A stretch of 64,000 nucleotides of DNA from AP-15 sp963701815 (lineage in GTDB: Bacteria > Pseudomonadota > Alphaproteobacteria > ATCC43930 > CGMCC-115725): contig CAVPBN010000004.1 of assembly GCA_963701815.1 (NCBI GenBank), positions 124,001-188,000 on the forward strand, in the 5' to 3' direction. The notes beneath the pieces are model-generated. The model had not been told where the DNA came from, searched no databases, and saw nothing but the letters and a program-made list of their open reading frames with translations. Each line of letters starts with the position of its first letter. The stretch's first letter is position 1. Below, piece by piece: positions 47,098-57,274 of the stretch. The position numbers and the translations under genes were made by a program.

Positions 47098-49720
47098 ATG
47101 GAACTCGAGAAATATACCGACCGCGCCAAGGGGTTTCTGCAATCGGCGCAGACTTTGGCGTTGCGGCGCGGCCATCAGCGGCTGACGCCGGAACATCTGC
47201 TGAAGGTGCTGCTCGAAGATGCGGAAGGCCTGTGCGCCAACCTGATCCGCGCGGCCGGGGGCGACCCGAAGGCGGCTCTGACCGCCGTCGACGCCGAGCT
47301 GGACCGGCTGCCGCGGGTCGAAGGCTCGGGTGCCGGCCAGGTCTACATGTCGCCCGAGTTGGCGCGAGTCTTCGAACAAGCCGAACAATTGGCGCAGAAA
47401 TCGGGCGACAGCTTTGTCACGGTCGAACGGCTGCTGCTCGCCTTGGCGGCGGCAGCCGGCACCGGCGCGGCCAAGGCATTGGCGGCCGCCCGGGTCGATG
47501 CGCAGAGCCTCAACCGGGCTATCGAGGAGGTGCGCAAGGGGCGCAAGGCCGACAGCGCCTCGGCCGAGGAAAGCTATGATGCGCTGAAGAAATACACCCG
47601 CGACCTGACCGAGGCGGCGCGCGAGGGCAAGCTCGATCCGGTCATCGGCCGCGACGAGGAGATCCGGCGCACGATCCAGGTGCTGTCGCGCCGGACCAAG
47701 AACAACCCGGTGCTGATCGGCGAGCCGGGTGTCGGCAAGACCGCGATCGTCGAAGGGCTGGCGCTGCGCATCGTCAACGGCGACGTGCCGGAAAGCCTGA
47801 AGCACAAAAAGCTGCTGTCGCTCGATCTGGGCGGCCTGCTGGCCGGCGCCAAATACCGCGGCGAGTTCGAGGAGCGGTTGAAAGCGGTGTTGTCCGAGGT
47901 CACCTCGGGCGCCGGCGAGATCGTCCTGTTCATCGACGAATTGCACACCCTGGTCGGCGCCGGCAAGGCGGAAGGGGCGATGGACGCCTCGAACATGCTG
48001 AAGCCGGCGCTGGCGCGCGGCGAACTGCATTGCGTCGGCGCCACGACCCTCGACGAGTACCGCAAGAACATCGAGAAGGACGCCGCACTCGAACGCCGCT
48101 TTCAGCCGATCTATGTCGGCGAGCCTTCGGTCGAGGACACGATTTCGATCCTGCGCGGGATCAAGGAGAAATACGAGCTGCACCATGGCGTGCGGATCAA
48201 CGACGCGGCGATCGTCGCCGCCGCAACCCTGGCCAACCGATACATCACCGACCGGTTTCTGCCGGACAAGGCGATCGACCTGATGGACGAGGCCGGTGCG
48301 CGGCTGCGCATGACCATCGATTCGAAGCCCGAGGAACTCGACGAACTCGATCGCCGCATCGTCCAGCTCAAGATCGAGCGCGAGGCCTTGAAGAAGGAGA
48401 CCGATCCGGGCTCGCGCGATCGTCTGCAGCGGCTCGAACACGAACTGAGCCGAACTCGAGCAGCGCTCGGCCGAGCTGACGGCGCAATGGCAGGCCGAAA
48501 AGGAGAAGCTCGCCGGCGCGCAGAAGCTCAAGGAACAGCTGGAACAGGCCCGCCTCGAACTCGAGCAGGCGCAGCGGCGCGGCGATTGGGGCCGGGCCGG
48601 CGAACTCGCCTACGGCATCATTCCCGATCTCGAAAAGCGGCTCAAGGAGGCCGAAGCCAAAGAAGGGCAGGGGATGATGGGCGAGGAGGCGGTCACCGCC
48701 GAGCAGATCGCGGCGGTGGTGTCGCGTTGGACCGGCGTGCCGGTCGAGAAGATGCTCGAAGGCGAGCGCGGCAAGCTCTTGCAGATGGAGAATGCGCTGA
48801 AGGCCCGCGTCGTCGGCCAGGACGAGGCGATCGCCGCGGTGTCGCAGGCGGTGCGCCGCGCGCGCGCCGGACTGCAAGACCCGAACCGGCCATTGGGCTC
48901 GTTCCTGTTTCTCGGGCCGACCGGCGTCGGCAAGACCGAATTGACCAAGGCATTGGCCGAATTCCTGTTCGACGACGAGCGCGCGATGGTGCGCATCGAC
49001 ATGTCCGAATTCATGGAGAAGCATTCGGTCGCGCGGCTGATCGGCGCGCCGCCCGGCTATGTCGGCTATGAGGAAGGCGGCAGCCTGACCGAGGCGGTGC
49101 GGCGCCGGCCCTACCAGGTGATCCTGTTCGACGAGGTCGAAAAGGCGCATCCGGACGTGTTCAACGTGCTGTTGCAGGTGCTCGACGACGGCCGCCTGAC
49201 CGATGGGCAGGGCCGCACGGTCGACTTCCGCAACACCCTGATCTCGCTGACTTCGAACCTCGGCAGCGAGTACCTCGCGAATTTGCCGGAGAATCAGACA
49301 GCGGATGCCGTCCGCGCCCAGGTCATGGAGGCGGTGCGCGCCGCCTTCCGGCCGGAATTTCTGAACCGTCTCGACGAGATCCTGCTGTTCCGCCGGCTGT
49401 CGCGCGACGACATGGTCGGCATCGTCGATATCCAGCTGAAGCAGCTGCAAAAGCTGCTGGACGAGCGCAAGGTCGCGCTGGACATCGAGCCGGAGGCGAA
49501 GACCTGGCTGGCCAACGCCGGATACGACCCGGTCTATGGCGCCCGGCCGCTGAAGCGGGTGATCCAGCGCGAATTGCAGAACCCGCTGGCGGAAAAGATC
49601 CTGGTCGGCGAGATCCGCGAAGACGACACCGTGCGGGTCGTCGCCAGCCCGCTCGGCCTGCTCCTCGAGCCGGTGCGGCACGATGACGATCCGGCCGTCA
49701 TTCAGCACGCAGCCCAGTAG
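47098..49720 (+). CDS. clpB: ATP-dependent disaggregase ClpB (frameshifted)
   Basis: The roughly 873-residue AAA+ disaggregase has an N-terminal Clp_N repeat domain (MELEKYTDRAKGFLQSAQ to about residue 145), NBD1 with Walker A GEPGVGKTAIVEG and Walker B LFIDE, the coiled-coil middle domain, and NBD2 with GPTGVGKTELTKA, followed by the C-terminal domain. The frame breaks at about 48450, inside the middle domain; removing one C gives HELSELEQRSAELTAQW. The C-terminal tail after VVASPLGLLLE is longer than usual. It works with DnaK on aggregated protein. No heat-shock promoter was recognised. Confidence 0.94.
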
Positions 49721-49864
49721 CGTTGAAGGGCCGAGCAGGCCGCGCTCGGCGCGGCGGATGACGGCATCGGCCGTGCCCTCCATGCGATCGGGCTGGGATT
49801 CGGCAGCCGAGAAGTAGTAGGGTCCGCCGCGAACCGATCCAGATAGAATCGCGGAGGACACCTG

Positions 49865-50957
49865 ATGGCTGTGGAAATCCTGCAGAGCGCGCTGGCCGGC
49901 ATCGCCTTCATCGGCTGTGCGATGACGGCCGCGAGTTCCGGCGCTGCTGCCGCACCGGCAGCGGGCGCGCCGCACCCGCATGCCGGGCGGCGGCGCGAGG
50001 TCGTGGTCAACGGCAAGCGCGTCAAAACCGTCGATGTCCACGCCCATTGCATCGTTCCCGAGGCGGCGGCGGTGATCAACCACCCGCTGGAAGCGCCGGG
50101 TTTGTTATGGTCGAACCTGTCGGACCGCATCGCGCGAGATGGACGCCGAAGGGATCGATGTCGAAGCGCTCAGCATCAATCCCTATTGGTATCGCGCCGA
50201 AGCCGATGCCGCGGCCGAGCTGATCAAGATCCAGAACGAGAAACTGGCCGAAATGTGCGCGGCCACGCCGGACCGCTTCGTCGCCTTTGCGACCGCGGCA
50301 TTGCAGCATCCGCAACTGGCGGTCGAGCAGATCGACTATGCGGTCAAAAAGCTGGGCCTGCGCGGCCTGTCGATAGGCGGCAGCGTCGCCGGACAGGAAT
50401 TGGCCAACCCGAAATTCCATCCGGTCTGGGCCAAGGCCGAGGAACTCGGTCTGCTGGTCTTCATGCATCCGCTCGGCACCCGCGAATTGGAGCCGAGCGG
50501 CCGGCTCGGCGGCAGCGGCCTGTTGACCAACACGATCGGCAATCCGCTCGAAACCACGATCGCGCTGTCGCATCTGATCTTTGAGGGGACGCTGGACCGC
50601 TTCCCGGGGCTCAAGATCTGCGCCGCGCATGGCGGCGGCTTTCTGCCGTCCTACGCCGCGCGCTCGGACGCCGTCATCACCACCTTCCCGAACCGGGTCG
50701 GCCCGCTGCCGAAAAAAAAGCCGACCCAATACCTGAAGGACGGTCAGCTCTATTTCGATTCGATCATGTTTACCCCGGAGGGGATGCGGCATCTGATCGC
50801 CGAGGCCGGGGTCGGCCAGGTCGTCGTCGGCACTGACTACCCGTTCCCGTGGAACCGCGTACCGGTCGATCACATCCTGTCGATCCCCGGGTTGAGCGAC
50901 GACGACAAGATCGCGATCCTCGGCGGCACCGCCGCCAAGCTGCTCGGCATCAACTGA
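49865..50957 (+). CDS. Amidohydrolase family protein, ACMSD-like (frameshifted)
   Basis: The roughly 363-residue metal-dependent hydrolase/decarboxylase carries KTVDVHAHCIVPEAA (first HxH motif, about residues 54-68), the second-shell histidine in FMHPLGTRELE, AHGGGFLPS and the terminal catalytic aspartate in VVGTDYPFPW. This is the pattern of 2-amino-3-carboxymuconate-6-semialdehyde decarboxylase and related aromatic decarboxylases. A hydrophobic N-terminal stretch (MAVEILQSALAGIAFIGCA) suggests a signal or anchor. The frame breaks at about 50135, after SDRIA and before EMDAEGIDVEALS, where removing one C restores it. Confidence 0.86.
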
Positions 50958-50994
50958 GCCGGCTGCCCGGACCGGTGGGCGCGCGCTGCTGGTC

Positions 50995-51765
50995 CTACGG
51001 CGCGTTGCCGGCGGCGAAAGCGTCCCAGCCGGTGCGGCGCAGCGCACAGGCCGGGCAGTCGCCGCAACCATAGCCCCAATCGTGATGACGGGTGCGGTCG
51101 CCTAGATAGCAGCTGTGGGTTTCCTCGCGGATCAGCGAGACGAGCGGGGCGCCGCCTAGTCTGAGGGCGAGCGCCCAGGTCGCCGCCTTGTCGCGCCGCA
51201 TCAGCGGCGTGTGGATCACGAAACGGCGATCCATCCCGAGCGACAGGCTCACCTGCAATGACTTCAACGTGTCGTCGCGGCAATCGGGGTAGCCCGAATA
51301 ATCGGTCTCGCACATGCCGCCGACCAGATGGCGCGCACCGCGGCGATAGCCGAGTGCGGCCGCAAAGGAGAAAAAGATCAGGTTGCGGCCGGGCACGAAG
51401 GTGCTGGGCAGCCCGTTCTCGGCAAAGGCGATGACGGTGTCCCGGGTCAGCGCGGTATCGCTGATCCGGCCGAGCACGCCGAGGTCGATCAGATGGTCGT
51501 CACCGAGTTTCTGCTGCCACCGCGGAAACTCGCGCCGCAGGCGGTCGATGACGGTAATCCGGCAGTCCAACTCGACGCGATGGCGCTGGCCGTAATCGAA
51601 GCCCACGGTTTCGACCAGCGCGAACCGCTCCAGCGCCCAGGCCAGACAGGTGGCGGAATCCTGGCCGCCGGAAAACAGCACCAGGGCCGAGTCGGGATTT
51701 TTGTCGGCCGGCAATAGAGCCTCGCTCACCCGCTGCGAGATACCCCCGGACCGCGGCTCCGGCAA
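50995..51765 (-). CDS. queC: 7-cyano-7-deazaguanine synthase
   Basis: The 256-residue enzyme forms preQ0 from 7-carboxy-7-deazaguanine with ATP and ammonia, feeding queuosine or deazaguanine DNA modifications. The P-loop-like SGGQDSATCLAWAL (about residues 33-46) and the C-terminal zinc cysteines (HSCYLGD, then CGDCPAC) are intact. It is convergent with the amidohydrolase gene 37 bp away. No other queuosine genes are in the window. The N-terminal 25 residues are likely extra or optional. Confidence 0.94.
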   Translation of the reverse strand: MPEPRSGGISQRVSEALLPADKNPDSALVLFSGGQDSATCLAWALERFALVETVGFDYGQRHRVELDCRITVIDRLRREFPRWQQKLGDDHLIDLGVLGRISDTALTRDTVIAFAENGLPSTFVPGRNLIFFSFAAALGYRRGARHLVGGMCETDYSGYPDCRDDTLKSLQVSLSLGMDRRFVIHTPLMRRDKAATWALALRLGGAPLVSLIREETHSCYLGDRTRHHDWGYGCGDCPACALRRTGWDAFAAGNAP

Positions 51766-51781
51766 CCGGGCGGAACGGCGC

Positions 51782-52111
51782 TCAGCGGCGTATCAAGGAT
51801 GCGCACAGAAAACCGAGGGCAAAGGCGACCGCGAGGCTGATCAACGGGTTCCGCTCGACCTGCCGGGAGACGCCGCCGACCGCGCGCTCGCCCTCGGTCG
51901 CCAATCCCTTGGCGATATCGGATGTTCGGTGCTCGCCCTCCTTGGCCCACTGCTCGCCGGCCTCGGTCAACTTGCGCAAGGTCTGCGAGACCTGCTCGAC
52001 AACCGAGCGCAGCCCTTGCATCGCTTCGCTCGCGCCCTCGACGGCCTTGCCGTCGGCGCTTTCGCCGCCGCCATGCGATCTTCCCTCTTTCTGATGTTTT
52101 TCAGCGGCCAT
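51782..52111 (-). CDS. DUF883-like membrane-anchored protein
   Basis: The 109-residue protein has a charged Gly/Glu-rich N-terminus, a long amphipathic helical region (residues 24-85) and a C-terminal membrane helix (PLISLAVAFALGFLCASLIRR), as in ElaB/YqjD-like DUF883 proteins that anchor ribosome- or membrane-associated functions. It lies 16 bp after the queC start, pointing the same way. The match is structural rather than by conserved motif. Confidence 0.6.
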   Translation of the reverse strand: MAAEKHQKEGRSHGGGESADGKAVEGASEAMQGLRSVVEQVSQTLRKLTEAGEQWAKEGEHRTSDIAKGLATEGERAVGGVSRQVERNPLISLAVAFALGFLCASLIRR

Positions 52112-52223
52112 GGCCTCAGGCCTCCCTCGATTACCGCGACGGCAACAACCCTGTCGTCAACACCGGGCGGGGCACGCCGCTTCGGTACTGTTATAATAGA
52201 GGAGTATTTGCCCAGGAGAAGCG

Positions 52224-53706
52224 ATGCCCGCGAACGCCAATCCCTATCTCGCCCTCGGCGTGCGGCCGTTCATCAATTGCTGCAGCGTCCGCACGATGCA
52301 TGGCGGCAGCCTGATGTTGCCGCAGGTGCGCGAGGCGATGGCCGAGGCGTCGCGCTGGTTCGTCAATCTCGACGAACTGATGGCGGCGGCGGGCCGGCGC
52401 CTCGCCGAACTGACCGGGGCCGAATTGGGGATCGTCACCTGCGGCAGCGCCGCAGCGGTGGCGCTCGGCACCGCCGCCTGCGTCGCCGGCAACGATCCGC
52501 TGAAGATGCTGCGGCTGCCGTTTACCGACGGCATGGTCAACCGGGTGGTCATCCCGCGCGCCCAGCGTTTCGCCTATGACCAGGCGGTGCGGATGATCGG
52601 CTGTCACATCGTCGAGATCGATACCCGCGAAGACCTCGACCGGGCATTGGAAACGCCGGCGGCGATGGTCGTATTGCTCGGCAAGAACGAGCATTTGGGA
52701 CCGTTGCGGATCGAGGAGATCGCCGCAACCTGCCGGCCGCGCGGCATCCCGATCATGGTCGACGCCGCCTCCGAGCACCTCGAACGGCCGAGCCCATGGC
52801 TGGTGCGGGGCGCCGATCTCGTCGTCTACAGCGGCGGTAAATTCCTGCGCGGTCCGCAGACCAGCGGGCTGTTGCTCGGCTCTCGGCACCTGGTCGAGGC
52901 GGCATGGCGCAACGCCTCGCCGCACCAGGCATTGGGCCGGCCGATGAAGGTGTCGAAGGAGGACATCGTCGGCGTCCTGGCCGCGGTGGAGCATTGGTTC
53001 GAGGCGCGAGACCGTGCCGCGCGAGCGGCAGCGATGCTACGACGACTGCATGCTGATCGCCGAACGCCTCAAGCAGATGCCGCGAGTCCTCGGCGAGATC
53101 GTCGAGCCCGAAGGCGTCGATCGCGTGCCCCGGCTGCGGATCGCGTGGGACCGCTGGCATTACCCGATCGGCGGGCTCGAATTGCGCCGGCATCTGCTCG
53201 ACGGCGAGCCGCGGATCATGCTCGACGACAATTCGGCGAGCGAGGACGGTATCGCGATCGACCCGTTCCAACTCCAGCCCGGCGAGGCGGCCCAGGTCGG
53301 CGAAGCGATCGCCGCGGCCCTGCGCGGCGCCGCCGGCGCGGCGCCGCTCGACCGGCATTCGTCGACGGTCGACATCGCCGGCGACTGGGAATTGCGCGTC
53401 GATTTTCTGCGGGGCATGCGGCTGCACAAGCTCGTTCTCGACCAGCGCGGCGCCGAGCTTGCCGGCCGTCACCACTCGGCCCAGTTCGAGGGGCCGCTCT
53501 CCGGCTGGGTCGACGGCGATCGGGTGCAATTGCAGTTCACTTCGCGCTACGAGGCGAACACGCTCTTTTATCAGTTCGAAGGCGAGGTTCGGGACGGCGC
53601 GATGAGCGGGACGGCAACCCTCGGCGCCGCGAGCGACGACAGCCCGGGCATGCTCAATCGCGGCCAGTTCGGCGCCGCCCGATGGCGGGCAAGCCGTATG
53701 ACCTGA
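52224..53706 (+). CDS. SelA-like PLP-dependent enzyme with C-terminal beta domain (frameshifted)
   Basis: The roughly 493-residue protein is a fold-type I PLP enzyme of the SelA/D-glucosaminate-6-phosphate ammonia-lyase (DgaE) group. The PLP-lysine segment is VVYSGGKFLRGPQTSG (about residues 200-215), preceded by MVDAASEHLE and ITCGSA-like elements. From about residue 380 a distinct region of some 110 residues (DIAGDWELRVDFLRG, GAELAGRHHSAQFEG, VDGDRVQLQFTSRY) looks like a beta-sandwich or lipocalin-like domain. The frame breaks at about 53007 (HWFEA then ETVPRERQRCYDD), restored by removing one C. It is tail-to-tail with the acyl-CoA dehydrogenase gene. Confidence 0.82.
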
Positions 53707-53719
53707 TTTTCGATCGCGG

Positions 53720-54884
53720 TCACGCCCGGTTTCGCGCGATCAGCTGGCGGGCGATGATGATGCGCTGCAATTCGTTGGTGCCCTCGCCGATGACCAGAAA
53801 CGGCGCGTCGCGATACAGGCGTTCGACCGTGAACTCCTTCGAATAGCCGTAGCCGCCGTGGATCCGCATCGCTTCGAGGCTGACATTGACCGCCGCCTCG
53901 GAGGCGAAGAGCTTGGCCATCCCGGCCTCCATGTCGCAGCGCTCGCCCCGGTCGTAGGCGCGGGCCGCGTCCTCGAGCAGCAGCCGCGCCGCGCGCACCT
54001 GGGTCGCCATGTCGGCGAGCTTCAGCTGGATCGCCTGATGCTCGCAGATCGGCTTGCCGAAGGTCTTGCGGATTTGGCTGTAGGAGACCGCCTCGTCGAG
54101 TGCGGCCTGGGCGATGCCGACGCCGCGCGCGGCGACGTTGATGCGGCCGAGTTCGAGCCCGCCCAATGCCTGCTGCAAGCCGCGCCCCTCGCTGCCGCCG
54201 ATCAGCCGGTCGGCCGGGACACGGTAATCGCTGAACACCATCTCGGCGGTGTCGATGCCTTTGTAGCCGAGCTTTTCGAGCTTGCGCCCGACCGTGAACC
54301 CCGGCCCTTTCTCGGCCAGCAACAGGCTCATGCCGCGATGGCGCGGTTCGGCCGCCGGGTCGGTCTTGACCAATAGCGCGAAGCACTGGCCGTGGATGCC
54401 GTTCGAGATCCAGGTCTTGGCGCCGTTGACCACATAATCCGCAGCCGTCGCGCCGGGCGACGGTGCGGATCGCCTGCAGATCGGTGCCGCAATCGGGCTC
54501 GGTCAAGGCGAGCCCGCCGCGGATCTCGCCGGTCGCGAAGCGCGGCAGCCAGGTTTCCTTCTGCGCCGGCGTGCCGAAGCGCTCGACCGCCGCCGCCATG
54601 ATCAGGTGCGAGTTGAAGATGCCGGCCAATGACATCCACACGCTCGACACCTTCTCGACGATCCTGGCATAGGTGCCGGCGCCGAGGCCGAGCCCGCCAT
54701 ACTCGACCGAAATCGTCGCGCCGAAGAGCCCCAGCGCCGTCATTCGCTCGACGATCTCGGCGGGCCAGATGTCGTCGTGCTCCAGCGCGTGCACGTGCGG
54801 CCTGACCTCGCGGTCGAGAAACCGCGCGACGCTGTCGAGGATCAGCGTTTCCTGATCGGTGTCGGGGATCGTTATATCTGTCAT
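53720..54884 (-). CDS. Acyl-CoA dehydrogenase (frameshifted)
   Basis: The roughly 387-residue flavoenzyme introduces the alpha-beta double bond of acyl-CoA. Visible motifs are LTEPDCGTDLQAIRT, the FAD site KTWISNG, the RKTFGKPICEHQ region and the catalytic glutamate in IGEGTNELQR near the end. The frame breaks at about 54443, after VARRDG, and is restored by removing one base to give ADYVVNGAKTW. The start at 54884 precedes TDITIPDTDQ. Its sequence is general, so the chain length is unclear. Confidence 0.92.
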
Positions 54885-54957
54885 TCGGAGAGCCTAATAT
54901 ATCGGCTGGGTCGGCGTCAGCATTGAAGCCGAAAAAGCCCATGCGGGGAGAAATACG

Positions 54958-55320
54958 ATGAGCCGACTGCTGCGCCGTCTGTGGTCGAAGGCGCTCAGTA
55001 ATCAACCGTCCTGGATTGAGCCGGCTGAGCTGAAGCGGCGGCTGGAAGCCGGCGATCGAATATTGGTATTGGATGTGCGCGGGCCGGACGAATTTGCCGG
55101 TCCGCTCGGGCATATCGACGGGGCGGTCAATCTGCCGTTGCCCGACCTATCGACGCAGCTCGATCAGCTGGCAGCCGACCGGCGGCCGGTCATCATGGTC
55201 TGTCTGACCGATAAGCGGTCGGCCCGCGCCGCCGCCGAACTCGCCGCCGCCGGGCATCGCGACGTGGCGGTGTTGCGCGGCGGCATGGATCGCTGGCGAC
55301 GCGAGGCGATCGGCGGATGA
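54958..55320 (+). CDS. Rhodanese-like sulfurtransferase
   Basis: The 120-residue single-domain rhodanese has the LVLDVRGPDEFAGPLGHIDGAVNLPL block (split here by its conserved Asp-Arg) and the catalytic cysteine in VCLTDKRS, a six-residue active loop typical of sulfurtransferases. The start ATG 54958 is divergent from the acyl-CoA dehydrogenase gene, 73 bp apart. It may bind or transfer sulfane sulfur. It is intact. Confidence 0.9.
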   Translation: MSRLLRRLWSKALSNQPSWIEPAELKRRLEAGDRILVLDVRGPDEFAGPLGHIDGAVNLPLPDLSTQLDQLAADRRPVIMVCLTDKRSARAAAELAAAGHRDVAVLRGGMDRWRREAIGG

Positions 55321-55573
55321 GGACCGCCTGCCGGCTCCACTGCGGCGTATCGCGGGGGAGCAGCGGTCCAGCGGTATAACTACACTTGTGTCCGCTGCCC
55401 CTCTGTTCTCGTCATCCCCGGCGCAGGCCTGGCGCAGGCCGGAACCCATACCAGCCTAGGCACCGGCCGGTGCCTGTCCTCGGGCCGGCCGCAGGCCGGA
55501 CCCGTGGGCCGGTGTGACGACGTACTTGGTCCGATCTGTCAGCACCGCCGCGGTAAATTCGCAAATCCTCGCG
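55321..55573. repeat. Spacer with repeat-like DNA and a perfect 18-bp palindrome
   Basis: This 253-bp spacer holds CCCCGGCGCAGGCC-type repeats (about 55410-55440 and 55480-55510) similar to 1675-1710. A perfect 18-bp palindrome, AGGCACCGGCCGGTGCCT, lies at 55458-55475. No gene is supported. It probably acts as terminator or intergenic repeat between convergent genes. Confidence 0.55.
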
Positions 55574-56266
55574 TCAATTCTGCATCAATAACGGCGCCAG
55601 CATGTCGGGGTCGGTCAGCATCGGGTAATGCCCGGCGTCGATCTCCAGATATTTCGCACCGAGCTTTTCTGCGGTGCGGCGCTGGTGCGCTTCGCCCGGA
55701 TTGGCGGCGCGGCGGCAGCGGATCACCGTCGCCGGCCAGGTCTGGCCCCAGAAGCTTTTCAGAGACGCCGCCTCCTCCATCGCCGCGATCGGGTGCGGCG
55801 TGTAGCGCGCCAGCGCGTAGGCGCGCAACGCCGGTTCGAGATCGGCGAAGCTGCGCTTTTCGGCGTCCTCGCGCGACGGCGCCACCGCCAGCGCAGTGGC
55901 GACGCGCGGGGTCGGCCGGTTGACGATTTGCGCCACCCGCTCGCCGTCAACCAGCGCCAGCGCGTCGACAAAGACCAGCCGCCCGATGCGCTCGCGCGCC
56001 AATTCGGCCGCCCGGCACAGCACCATGCCGCCGGAGCTGGTGCCGGTCAGCACCACATCGTTCAGATCCTGATAAAACAGCAGTTCGGCGATCTCCGCGG
56101 CGTGGGTCTCGACGGTGATGCCGGGGCGCAGCGCATGCCGGCGTTCGCCGCAGCCGTCGAGCGACGGCGCATAAACGCTGTGACCGGCGGCAGCCAGGCG
56201 CGCCGCCGTCGGTTGCCAGATCCAACCGCCCTGATACGCCCCATGGATCAGCACATATGTCGCCAT
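55574..56266 (-). CDS. Alpha/beta hydrolase, salicylate-esterase-like
   Basis: The 230-residue protein belongs to the methylesterase/hydroxynitrile-lyase-like alpha/beta hydrolases. It has the HGAYQGGWIWQPTAARL oxyanion start (residues 8-24), the nucleophile in LTGTSSGGMV (about 73-82) and the C-terminal His in IDAGHYPML. The alcohol or ester substrate is unknown. It is 66 bp from an SDR gene in the same direction. Confidence 0.88.
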   Translation of the reverse strand: MATYVLIHGAYQGGWIWQPTAARLAAAGHSVYAPSLDGCGERRHALRPGITVETHAAEIAELLFYQDLNDVVLTGTSSGGMVLCRAAELARERIGRLVFVDALALVDGERVAQIVNRPTPRVATALAVAPSREDAEKRSFADLEPALRAYALARYTPHPIAAMEEAASLKSFWGQTWPATVIRCRRAANPGEAHQRRTAEKLGAKYLEIDAGHYPMLTDPDMLAPLLMQN

Positions 56267-56332
56267 TTCTTTCTCCTTTGCCGATTTTGGATGCCGGCCG
56301 GGCCTGCGAAGGCTCGATGTGGCTGGCCGGGT

Positions 56333-57097
56333 TCAGTTGCCGCCGGTCACGTCGATCGTGACGCCGGTGACGAAATCAGCGTCGCTCGACGCCAAAAAGC
56401 AGATGACGCGTGCCTGATCCGACGCCTCGGCGATGCGCCGCAGCGGCGTCCTCTCGATCTCGGCCGCCTGGTCCTCGGGGCTCTGCTGCTCCCACCGCGG
56501 GCGGATGCGCTCGGTCAAGGTGCGGCTCGGCGCGATCGCGTTGACATTGATCCCGAACGGCCCGAGCTCAAAGGCGATCTTGCGGGTGAAGGCGATGATC
56601 CCGCCCTTGGCCGCGGCGTAAGCCGCGCTGCTCGACCCGCTGAGCCCGCGCCCGGCGATCGATGAAAGATTGACGATCTTGCCGTGGCGCTGACGTTTCA
56701 TGACCGGCGCCACCGCGTGACAGAACAGGAAGGTGCCGTCCAAATTGAACGCGATCAGCCGCTGCCAGTCGGACAAGGTGAGCTGGTCCATCGTCGCCCC
56801 CGGATGGGGGATGATCGTGCTGCCGCCGACCGCGTTGACCAGAATGTCGATCGTGCCGAATTCCTCGGCGACCGCTGGGACGAGCGCCTCTACCTGGGCG
56901 GCGTCGAGCACGTCGGCGTGCCGGGCGTGGGCCAGGCCGCCGGCCGCCCGCAACGCGGCGACGGTGTCATCGAGCCGGCCCGGATTGTTGTCGACGCCGA
57001 TCACGGTGGCGCCTTCGCCGGCCATGATGTCGGCGGTGGCGCGCCCAATGCCGCTCGCCGCCGCAGTGATCAGCGCGACCTTGCCGGTAAATCGCAT
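56333..57097 (-). CDS. Short-chain dehydrogenase/reductase
   Basis: The 254-residue classical SDR has the cofactor loop ITAAASGIGRA (residues 10-20) with Asp in GVDNN favouring NAD(H), the LVNAVGG motif, the catalytic Ser in VNLSSIAG and YxxxK in YAAAKGG. The C-terminal DVTGGN end is typical. A GGGAGGA site precedes the start at 57097. A longer frame upstream lacks homology. It could oxidise a secondary alcohol or 3-hydroxyacyl substrate. Confidence 0.92.
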   Translation of the reverse strand: MRFTGKVALITAAASGIGRATADIMAGEGATVIGVDNNPGRLDDTVAALRAAGGLAHARHADVLDAAQVEALVPAVAEEFGTIDILVNAVGGSTIIPHPGATMDQLTLSDWQRLIAFNLDGTFLFCHAVAPVMKRQRHGKIVNLSSIAGRGLSGSSSAAYAAAKGGIIAFTRKIAFELGPFGINVNAIAPSRTLTERIRPRWEQQSPEDQAAEIERTPLRRIAEASDQARVICFLASSDADFVTGVTIDVTGGN

Positions 57098-57274
57098 CGG
57101 TTCCTCCCGTTGGTGCCATGCGCGGTCCGTGCCGCGCGCCCGGCCTGCCGCCTTGCCGAGCTTCGCACCAACGATCGCCGGCGCAAAGCGCCGAGTCCGA
57201 TCGGGCTTGGCTTCGATCTGCATGCTTGGTTAGGCTGCGCCGGTAATCGGGCTGCACATCGGCGAGGTCGCATC

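Noticed and set aside
49660..49850. Minus-strand coding-like stretch at the 3' end of clpB (GLLGPSTLLGCVLNDGR)
   Set aside because: Overlaps the ClpB C-terminus and spacer, has no start or ribosome site and matches no family I recognise.
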